The notes under the pieces are model-generated. The model saw only the letters and a list, made by a program, of their open reading frames with translations. It did no database searches and was not told the origin of the DNA. 12,267 nucleotides of DNA, taken from Deltaproteobacteria bacterium (lineage in GTDB: Bacteria; Desulfobacterota; Desulfovibrionia; Desulfovibrionales; Desulfovibrionaceae). Made by a program: the position numbers and the translations under genes. The stretch is from NCBI GenBank assembly GCA_031280335.1, contig JAITGZ010000253.1, forward strand, positions 1-12,267, read 5' to 3'. Positions 6,224 through 12,267 of this stretch are shown piece after piece (position 1 is the first letter of the stretch; each line of letters begins with the position of its first letter).

Positions 6224-9046
6224 CTATATTTTCAATTTAAGCTGTTGCTCGCCGGGTGCGCTTTGCGCCTGTTTGGTCAGCTCCGGCCAAACAATCACAA
6301 GGCCGTTATAGGCTTGCGCTTCGGCAGACCAACCGTTGCTTTCACAGATTTTATGGAGGCGGTAGGCAAGCTCGCGGGCCATTTCGCCCAGTGAATCGTT
6401 CATTTTGTGCAGGAGGGGGCCCGCGCCGGTTTCGCCATGCTGGTCCAATGCCCGGATCAAATGCTGCGCCGCTTCCCAGACGGTGCGCCGTTTATCTGCG
6501 GCCTGGTTCCAGTCTTCCGGAAGTTCCTCCCGTTTAAGCAACCTGACTTTGCCGCCGCCAGCGGCCACAATGCCTGCTTCCACCAGGCCATTGATCGTCG
6601 TATTTTTAGCGCGGGACAGCGTTTCTGCCTCACCGAACTCACCTGCTTCAAAGCCGTATTGTTCAAACCAGGCCAAAGCCCAGCGGGTATCAGCGTCATA
6701 TTCGGCTTCCTGCTCCGCCTGCACCTCACCAAGTATCTGGTTGATCAGGGCAAGGGCCGTGCGCACCGTCATGGATTTGCCGCTGGATTCCACCACTTTG
6801 GCATAACGGGAAAATACAGCCATGCCAGGGCCGATGGCGGTCTGGGCCAAGTCCACCGGGGCGATATTGCCCTGTTGCAGAGTAGCGAGAGCAGGCGGCA
6901 GTTCTTTTTTGAGGGCGGTCAAAAAGTCGCGCCGGGTGCATTGTGGCGCATCATCGGGGCGGACGCGGCAGGCAAGGACTATATAGGAAGCCAGGGCATT
7001 AGATCCCATCGAACGCATCCGCCATTTTTGCGAAGCGCGGACCGGCCAGGTGGCGGTAATCTGAAAACCGGAACCGAGCAGGGCTGCCAGCAAAGTTTCC
7101 CAGCCAGTGGTCAAATCCACGCCATTGCCAACATTTTCGTTTCCGCCGTTATCTTCGCCGTCCTCACTCGTGCTTTCGTCTGACTGTTTGAAAGCATAAT
7201 AAACCGTGAGCGGAAACCGCGCGTCCATCTTATTTTGCAAAGTGATAAAGGCGTTTCGAAATCCTGACTCAAAGTGCGTTTTGGCTTTTTCCTTATCACC
7301 ATCAAAGCGTTCGGGTGCGGCCACTAATTCAGGGCTTTTCGGTGTTAGGATAGTTTCAAAAAGGTCTGGATAAATATCGTCTAAAGTTCTACGTAGCCAG
7401 ACATAAAAAAAATCAGAAATAGCTGCGTAAGGAACATTATCATAATATGGAGGGTCGGTGCTGACTAAAATATCATGAACATTGTTCCAAGTTCCAGCAG
7501 CGTCAATTTGGCAAGCGTCACCGACAGTTATAGGCGTTCCACCAATAATTTCAATGCAGTCAGCGACATACTCTGTGCAAGTTTGCCACGCCCCCACCGA
7601 TCCGCCCAAAAAATTTGCTTCAGCAAAGTCCCAAACCATAGGGATAGCCTGACGCCCAAAAAGATTCATCATTTTTTGGTTGCTGGGAGCCCATCGACAA
7701 AGACTATTATTAAAATCTGCGCAACGATCCAAGGCCAAAGCTAAAAACGTTGTTACTGTTGCGGCGTAGCTGTTCGCTTCGGCATCAGAAAGGCCCGCCG
7801 CTTGCGCGTCCTGTCGAATGTTTTTGGAGATGGCGCGGATCAGATCGCTAAGGGTGGTCAGGGAAGTCAGTTGGCGTGGAGTGAAAAACGACGCAATTGT
7901 AGTCATTCCGTAGCCAGGAGGCGTGAGATAACGTGAATCATAGCTTATACTTTCTTGTGGGTATAGTTCTGGAAGAGAGATATTAATGGGGGGATGTCGC
8001 TCTGCCGAAAGATACACACGTCCCCTTTGTATTTCCGCTACGATGGCTAATAAACGATACTGTATCTTCCCAGCTTGGCCTTGTTCTTTAATATATCGAT
8101 CTGGCAGCGGTTGCTCTGTCAATAAACACTTAAATTTAGCACCTCGCCCAAGCTTGGTACCAGCATTCACTGCTTTTTTATCTAATGGGCCACCAGTTTT
8201 TACCTCGAAACGCCATGTATTGTTCTGTCTATCAATAACAGGCTCCAGCCATGCCGTCTTTCCCTTTTTTGTGGAAAGCCAGTAACTGCTTATAAGCGGT
8301 ACATGCGCCCCATGCGCCGCCGGGTTGGGGCTGACCACCGTGCGCGCCCATATCCAGGCGATGACGTTGGCTTCTCGTCCACCGTATTCCTTTGGCAAGG
8401 CTGCCCTGGGATACAGGTGCCCAATTTTTTCCATGGCGCGTTTATGAATCACGTCTCCATAATAGCGCACGTCTTCGGCCAGGCCCCATGCGCCCGATTT
8501 GCTGATCTGGCTTTTGATGGCGTCGTTGCGCATTTGGGGATTGATGGGCTTTTGCCCCAGCCGGCGCGGAACAAGCTCCAGGTTGCACTTGTTGAGCAAC
8601 ACGGCAACGGGGTTGAGGTCGGCGGCGTGGGCAACGAATCCCAGACGTGCGGCTTCAAGCGGGATGGAACCGCCGCCGGAAAAGGGATCAAGCACTTCCG
8701 GGAGCTTGCCTCCACAATGGGCGAGCATTTCCGCTCGTGCCTTGGCGTAAACCTCGGGCTTTTCATGCAGCTTTTTTTGCATAAGATCGCGCACTATGCC
8801 GAAAAGCCTCTCACGCTCGGCGCTTTGCGCTTCTTCCGTGGGGAATTTATCTGGATGAGACGAGGGGTCGTCCACTATGGAAGAAAATAGTACCGCTCGC
8901 GCTGCGGGCAGGGGCAGTCGCGCCCACCACAGGTGGATACCCTTGGGGTGCGGACCAATGCCGGGCATCTTGTCATAGGCCGATGCATCGTTAATTTCCG
9001 GCAAGGGCAGGGCAACTTCAATGAGTTTTTTGGTTTGAGCGGTCAT
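6224..9046 (-). CDS. DUF1156/COG1743 adenine-specific DNA methyltransferase (defence)
   Basis: This 940-residue protein is a predicted SAM-dependent N6-adenine DNA methylase. The DUF1156 N-terminus is clear (LIEVALPLPEIND … GPHPKGIHLWWARLPLPAARA, residues 8-50). Motif I is LDPFSGGGSIPLEAARLG at ~119-136, the acidic SAM-ribose position is in AADLNPVAVL near 143, and catalytic motif IV is DPPYYDNVPY at 531-540. A long segment between motifs I and IV (~140-530) probably includes the recognition region. I chose the ATG at 9046 rather than the in-frame upstream one at 9118: GGAG (9051-9054) sits just ahead of it, the family sequence begins exactly there (MTAQTKKLIEVALPLPEI), and the longer start would overlap the upstream gene by 62 nt. 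The zinc-ribbon cysteines of COG1743 are mostly missing (VVSPNPAAHGAHVPL near 237-251; lone Cys307). The middle of the gene is much more AT-rich than its ends. It is expected to modify host DNA in partnership with the DUF499 ATPase. Confidence 0.92.
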   Translation of the reverse strand: MTAQTKKLIEVALPLPEINDASAYDKMPGIGPHPKGIHLWWARLPLPAARAVLFSSIVDDPSSHPDKFPTEEAQSAERERLFGIVRDLMQKKLHEKPEVYAKARAEMLAHCGGKLPEVLDPFSGGGSIPLEAARLGFVAHAADLNPVAVLLNKCNLELVPRRLGQKPINPQMRNDAIKSQISKSGAWGLAEDVRYYGDVIHKRAMEKIGHLYPRAALPKEYGGREANVIAWIWARTVVSPNPAAHGAHVPLISSYWLSTKKGKTAWLEPVIDRQNNTWRFEVKTGGPLDKKAVNAGTKLGRGAKFKCLLTEQPLPDRYIKEQGQAGKIQYRLLAIVAEIQRGRVYLSAERHPPINISLPELYPQESISYDSRYLTPPGYGMTTIASFFTPRQLTSLTTLSDLIRAISKNIRQDAQAAGLSDAEANSYAATVTTFLALALDRCADFNNSLCRWAPSNQKMMNLFGRQAIPMVWDFAEANFLGGSVGAWQTCTEYVADCIEIIGGTPITVGDACQIDAAGTWNNVHDILVSTDPPYYDNVPYAAISDFFYVWLRRTLDDIYPDLFETILTPKSPELVAAPERFDGDKEKAKTHFESGFRNAFITLQNKMDARFPLTVYYAFKQSDESTSEDGEDNGGNENVGNGVDLTTGWETLLAALLGSGFQITATWPVRASQKWRMRSMGSNALASYIVLACRVRPDDAPQCTRRDFLTALKKELPPALATLQQGNIAPVDLAQTAIGPGMAVFSRYAKVVESSGKSMTVRTALALINQILGEVQAEQEAEYDADTRWALAWFEQYGFEAGEFGEAETLSRAKNTTINGLVEAGIVAAGGGKVRLLKREELPEDWNQAADKRRTVWEAAQHLIRALDQHGETGAGPLLHKMNDSLGEMARELAYRLHKICESNGWSAEAQAYNGLVIVWPELTKQAQSAPGEQQLKLKI

Positions 9047-9056
9047 GTTTCTCCAT

Positions 9057-9683
9057 TCAGGCCAAAAGGCGTTTGATCCAATCCACAAAGGCGGCAGCCT
9101 GCGGACAGTGGGGGTCAAGGTATTGTCTCTTGAAAGCCCCGCCCATGCGCGTTCCCGGTTCCTCCTGCCACGCCAGCCAGGTATGCACCTGAGCCTTGGA
9201 CAGGTAAGTTGGCCTGAAACGCCGCTGACTCTCCGGAATATTGTTTACGTCTTCCTTGGCTTTATCCCAAAGGTCATCGCCATGAGCGATAAGACTCCCA
9301 ACAAAATCCTCCAAAGCGCCGCTTTGTTGGTTATCCGGCATAACCCAGATCCCAATTTTCTTGCCGTCTTTAGTGACGACAATGGTGCCATTCGTACTGG
9401 GGGCTGAAGGAATATTCCGACAGCCGTGCGCGTTCAGCACACGGGTAACACGCGCCCACTGATCGGCAAGATTGGTGTCGGCATCAAGAATAACGCCCAG
9501 AGTTCCAAGGTCGGTGGCCTTGAGTTCTTCATTCAGGGTGTTGATCAGCGTCTCGACTCCATCCTTGGCCTTTGGCGCAAAAAGCCCATCCAGCCGTTCG
9601 CCGTTATGCCGGTGGTTATGGAGCAAGTTCATAACGACATGTTTGTCGTCGTCTCCTTCAAATATAAGCCGGTTGACCATCAT
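9057..9683 (-). CDS. DUF3226 TOPRIM-like protein, putative nuclease partner of the upstream ATPase
   Basis: This 208-residue protein matches the DUF3226 pattern, a TOPRIM-fold family related to the nuclease half of OLD proteins. Visible TOPRIM-type acidic motifs are EGDDD at residues 9-13 (the EGxxD glutamate motif), LDAD at 66-69 (the DxD motif after a hydrophobic strand TLGVI) and a later acidic position in GALEDFV (Glu125-Asp126) after GIWVMPDN. The C-terminal part (LSKAQVHTWLAWQEEPGTRM … FVDWIKRLL) is the usual DUF3226 tail. The start is ATGATG at 9683/9680; the first ATG overlaps the stop of the ATPase gene (ATGA) and has GAGGGG (9695-9700) 11 nt upstream, so the two proteins are probably made in a fixed ratio and act together. 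By analogy with OLD and with the AriA/AriB pair of PARIS, it would be the metal-dependent nuclease or effector; this is inference, and catalysis is not shown. Confidence 0.83.
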   Translation of the reverse strand: MMVNRLIFEGDDDKHVVMNLLHNHRHNGERLDGLFAPKAKDGVETLINTLNEELKATDLGTLGVILDADTNLADQWARVTRVLNAHGCRNIPSAPSTNGTIVVTKDGKKIGIWVMPDNQQSGALEDFVGSLIAHGDDLWDKAKEDVNNIPESQRRFRPTYLSKAQVHTWLAWQEEPGTRMGGAFKRQYLDPHCPQAAAFVDWIKRLLA

Positions 9684-10750
9684 CTGATTTCAATCCCCTC
9701 TTTGACGATAACGGCTAGGCGCTGCTCGTCGAAGGTTTCCGCATGAAATTCGTTGCCGCGCTTCTCCAGCCGAACGGCCATACCCTGGACCTCAGTGTCT
9801 CCTTTCGTGCCAAAATGAAATGCCCGCAGGCAATCGTTGCTGTGGGTGGTGGCGAACACCTGCACATTAAGCCGCCTGGCAACCTTGACGATGAACTTCC
9901 AGACATCCGGCAGTACGGACCAGTGAATGCCGTTTTCGATTTCGTCCACAAGCATAATGCCGTCCTTGGAGCAGACAAGGGCCATGCTCAGCCCGATGAG
10001 ACGGTTTATGCCGTCGCCCAAAACTTTTGAGGGAATTGGCTGACTATTCTTGCGCAATCGTAAGCGGCAGTGTGGTTGTTCTTCTTTTGGCGAAATAACG
10101 GTGAAATCTTCAATTCCGGGATCAATGATGTTTAATGCGGCAAGAACATCTTTTTTTTCATCCGTAAGGGCGATTTGCTCCCACAAGCTTTGCAGTCCGT
10201 CTCCATTAAAGCCATTCGGCATAACAAAAACACAAGGAGTTGCCAGTTCCTCTTCCTGTCTCATTTGATTGGGCAAATTCCAAAAGCGCAAAGCTTCATC
10301 AAATGGCCTGTCAAGCGCCACTGTTCTTCGAACCGTTCCATATCTGACTATAAATGATGGAGCGTCATTATCCTTGCCGCTGCCTTTGTCGTCTGAAGAC
10401 TCCCAGGAGGAGGAAATCGTTAAGGCGCTATCTGGCGCGCCGAACCGGCCAATTTGAATCGACTCTCGAATTGAATGCGTAAATGGATAGTTATGGAAGA
10501 GGTTCCAAAGTGGCAAGACCTCGAATTCAGTGTAGTCCGTGGAATAAGGTTCATCGCGGTTATCCAGAATTGTCCGCATGGCCAACGGCGAGCCGATATT
10601 GGCATGAAGGTATAGCGCCTCGAGCAATGTGGATTTACCCACATTGTTTTTGCCAATAATCAAATTGATGTGCCCAAGCTGATCGATTTTGAGAAAATCA
10701 AAGGCTCGGAACTGCCGTATTTCCATGCTATCGAAAAGCTTATTCCCCAT
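9680..10750 (-). CDS. AAA/ABC-type ATPase, OLD/RecF-like (AAA_15/AAA_21), partner of DUF3226 protein
   Basis: This 356-residue soluble ATPase of the SMC/RecF/OLD type has an N-terminal strand pattern MEIRQFRAFDFLKID and Walker A IGKNNVGKSTLLEAL at residues 32-46. A signature-like segment KVLGDGINRLIGL lies at 242-254, Walker B GIMLVDEIENGIH at 264-276, and a switch histidine in FATTHSNDC near 303. Unlike full OLD proteins it stops soon after the ATPase core, and the TOPRIM part is supplied by the next gene, which overlaps by 4 nt. The ATG at 10750 has GGAG (10759-10762) with an 8-nt spacer; an internal ATG at residue 9 lacks a ribosome binding site. It follows the upstream large gene by 29 nt. 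The likely role is to sense an invader or DNA structure and gate the TOPRIM partner. That role is inferred from the family and gene arrangement. Confidence 0.88.
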   Translation of the reverse strand: MGNKLFDSMEIRQFRAFDFLKIDQLGHINLIIGKNNVGKSTLLEALYLHANIGSPLAMRTILDNRDEPYSTDYTEFEVLPLWNLFHNYPFTHSIRESIQIGRFGAPDSALTISSSWESSDDKGSGKDNDAPSFIVRYGTVRRTVALDRPFDEALRFWNLPNQMRQEEELATPCVFVMPNGFNGDGLQSLWEQIALTDEKKDVLAALNIIDPGIEDFTVISPKEEQPHCRLRLRKNSQPIPSKVLGDGINRLIGLSMALVCSKDGIMLVDEIENGIHWSVLPDVWKFIVKVARRLNVQVFATTHSNDCLRAFHFGTKGDTEVQGMAVRLEKRGNEFHAETFDEQRLAVIVKEGIEIR

Positions 10751-10779
10751 GTGGCTGTCTCCATCGCGTTTTACTGCTC

Positions 10780-12267
10780 CTACTTCGCATTGTGTTCATA
10801 CACAACGCGATAGTTAGCCGGATAAATTTTTAACAATCCTCTCTCGCGGAGAACAGTAAGTTTTTCGCCAGAATACTCAACTGGCTTTCCTTTGGGATCG
10901 GCCAAAAGAAGCGAATATTTTTGCGGATTTTCCGTGCATAAATCCCAAACGTCCGCACCGATTTGCAGAGCTTCCAGTTCAAGGCATACATCATTGTCCC
11001 AGTAGCATTGAAGCAGTTCACCGGCAGAGGAATAACGCTCCCAGGAGAAGCTGTTTCCGTACACCTTTTCAATGTATTCGCCAGTGTCTGGCCGAAGAAA
11101 ACGATGCCCGGATGATACTTTTTGAAAGCCGTTCGCTGAGGCAAAACGCTCTATGAGCGATGGTTTTGGGGAAGCAGGAGGACGCTTAGGTGGGGCAGGA
11201 GAGTCGTTGCTGCTGTCCTCAGTGAAAATTGTTTCACCACCAAGGGCATAACAATTTTCTTGTACATTTTCCGCGAAGGATGCTGTCGCTTGCCCCACTT
11301 CATCACTTGAAGCAAAACCGGACTCGCTTGAAATTTCACCCTGAGCAGGGTTCAGGCGGCACTCGATTGCATCGTGAGCGGTTTCGTTTTTCTGCTCATC
11401 CGGCTTGCTGGGAGGAACGGTGGGGGGGAAGGCATCCTCTGATAAAAATTTAAAATTATCTGCAAGGTATTCATGGATAAATGCTGCCGAGCGTTCGTAG
11501 CAACTTTGTATTGCATCAATTAATTCTGGCTTATTAAACTCACATCCCAATGCATTAACAATTGGTTTAAACATTTTTGCTTGGGATTCGTCTGTAACGT
11601 AAATAAATAAATCATCCCACAAGGCATCAACAATATGCGGAATCCCGACGGGTCTTCCGTCAATGTAGGGAACTATCCGCAAATTTGGCACTCGTTGCCA
11701 GCGCGTTTTTGTTAGCCTACTGGCTAAGTTCCGGATTCGTAATATTTCCTCTTCAGAATCGTCTAAGACGATACGTTTCACCCAATGGCCTAAAGCGTTT
11801 AACCACGATTTCTCCTGTGGTGCTGTGGGTACTCCAAATGACCTGTCCAAGTGATTTTGGATGGAGGAAGCTAGGCTGGCGAGTCGTGAAAAAGGCGCTT
11901 GGGAGTATATTTCAAATGGAATTTTTTGGAAATCGGCTGTTTGCGCTTTAATTTTTATAAACAAATTTTTCCAGGGCACCAATGTTTGCATGCTCACTGA
12001 ATATACCAGCTCATCGATGGAAACCCACTCCCCTTCGAGGTTGAGCCAATGGCCGCACTCACTCCAAATACGTTCGGGGTAACGAGGCAATAATGAGCGA
12101 ACTCTTCGCGTTTCATCCGTGGAAAGGGTTTTGCCAGACTCCAAATTGCTTAACCATTCGAGAGCCATTTCCCATGTAGGGCGCTCTGCCATACCTAATT
12201 TTCGCCAAATGACAAATTCCTTCAAAGACGGGTGAAGAACGGCGACTCCTGGGGCCTCGTCTTCGTC
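10780..12267 (-). CDS. C-terminal part of a large unidentified protein, first visible gene of the defence operon (partial)
   Basis: The frame is open to the right edge: codons upstream of the TTG at 12225 continue (…EAPGVAVLHPSLKEF), so 495 C-terminal residues are seen and the true start lies outside. In visible numbering, residues ~15-277 are mainly helical with many tryptophans (ALEWLSNLESGK, RSLLPRYPERIWSECGHW). Residues ~280-368 are a low-complexity Ser/Glu/Pro linker ending in PAPPKRPPASPKPS. Residues ~370-495 form a compact aromatic-rich domain (HRFLRPDTGEYIEKV, YGNSFSWERY, YPANYRVVY). I do not recognise the family with certainty; the first part faintly recalls C-terminal regions of very large proteins with sacsin/HSP90-like N-terminal ATPase domains, which occur in defence loci. 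No methylase, nuclease or helicase motif is visible in this part. It is AT-richer than its neighbours (30% GC at 11521-11580). The 29-nt gap to the ATPase gene suggests one transcript. Confidence 0.8.
   Translation of the reverse strand, partial: DEDEAPGVAVLHPSLKEFVIWRKLGMAERPTWEMALEWLSNLESGKTLSTDETRRVRSLLPRYPERIWSECGHWLNLEGEWVSIDELVYSVSMQTLVPWKNLFIKIKAQTADFQKIPFEIYSQAPFSRLASLASSIQNHLDRSFGVPTAPQEKSWLNALGHWVKRIVLDDSEEEILRIRNLASRLTKTRWQRVPNLRIVPYIDGRPVGIPHIVDALWDDLFIYVTDESQAKMFKPIVNALGCEFNKPELIDAIQSCYERSAAFIHEYLADNFKFLSEDAFPPTVPPSKPDEQKNETAHDAIECRLNPAQGEISSESGFASSDEVGQATASFAENVQENCYALGGETIFTEDSSNDSPAPPKRPPASPKPSLIERFASANGFQKVSSGHRFLRPDTGEYIEKVYGNSFSWERYSSAGELLQCYWDNDVCLELEALQIGADVWDLCTENPQKYSLLLADPKGKPVEYSGEKLTVLRERGLLKIYPANYRVVYEHNAK

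Noticed and set aside
6407..7183. 258-residue open frame antisense to the methylase
   Set aside because: It runs opposite to a clearly conserved gene, has no recognisable domain and has the composition expected of a shadow frame.
6224..9046. Possible frameshift or pseudogene in the methylase because of the AT-rich core and lost cysteines
   Set aside because: The frame is continuous for 940 residues with motifs I and IV intact, so it is scored as a functional gene.
9047..9118. Longer N-terminus for the methylase starting at the ATG at 9118
   Set aside because: It adds 24 residues unlike the family, overlaps the upstream gene by 62 nt, and the ATG at 9046 has GGAG just before it and begins the conserved DUF1156 sequence.
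12223..12225. TTG at 12225 as the start of the rightmost gene
   Set aside because: The frame is open to the window edge with plausible coding sequence upstream and there is no clear ribosome binding site, so the gene is treated as partial.
1..12267. CRISPR array, tRNA, rRNA, integrase or transposase
   Set aside because: No regularly spaced direct repeats, cloverleaf-like sequence or recombinase motifs were seen on reading either strand; an exhaustive repeat search was not possible by eye.

Overview
The window looks like a high-GC bacterial chromosome segment, most like a Desulfovibrio-type sulfate reducer. That host guess is an inference from codon use, the ABC/universal-stress gene content and the style of the GC-rich intergenic palindromes; no marker gene in the window proves it. 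About 2.1 kb of very GC-rich transporter genes on the + strand face about 10 kb of minus-strand genes of more mixed composition.

Positions 2-2109 hold the end of a nitrate/sulfonate/taurine-type ABC importer operon: the C-terminus of a periplasmic-binding-type protein (cut by the left edge), an ATPase whose start overlaps it by 4 nt, and an inner-membrane permease. Positions 2110-2250 form a convergent intergenic region with two strong tandem hairpins. Positions 2251-2736 (minus) encode an ATP-binding UspA-type universal stress protein with its own strong ribosome binding site.

Positions 2859-12267 form one closely spaced minus-strand operon, read from right to left, that I interpret as an anti-phage/defence operon: (1) the C-terminal 495 residues of a large protein I cannot name (cut by the right edge); (2) an OLD/AAA_15-like ATPase; (3) a DUF3226 TOPRIM-like protein, start overlapping by 4 nt; (4) a DUF1156/COG1743 N6-adenine DNA methyltransferase; (5) a DUF499/COG1483 AAA+ ATPase with an N-terminal Swt1-type HEPN-like domain. 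Gaps are 29, -4, 10 and 23 nt, so cotranscription is likely.

The DUF1156-DUF499 pair is the recognised core of predicted methylase/ATPase defence loci (the 'helicase-methylase-ATPase', Hma-type, arrangement). Here no helicase is seen within the window. Instead the pair is preceded by an ATPase/TOPRIM pair organised like a split OLD nuclease or the two genes of PARIS (AriA/AriB). The working model is that the methylase marks self DNA, the DUF499 ATPase moves on or senses DNA, and the TOPRIM protein and/or the HEPN domain (Rx4H motif present) is the nuclease effector. The model is inference; each family assignment rests on motifs visible in the translated sequence. The methylase gene has an AT-rich core between GC-richer ends, consistent with exchange of its specificity region.
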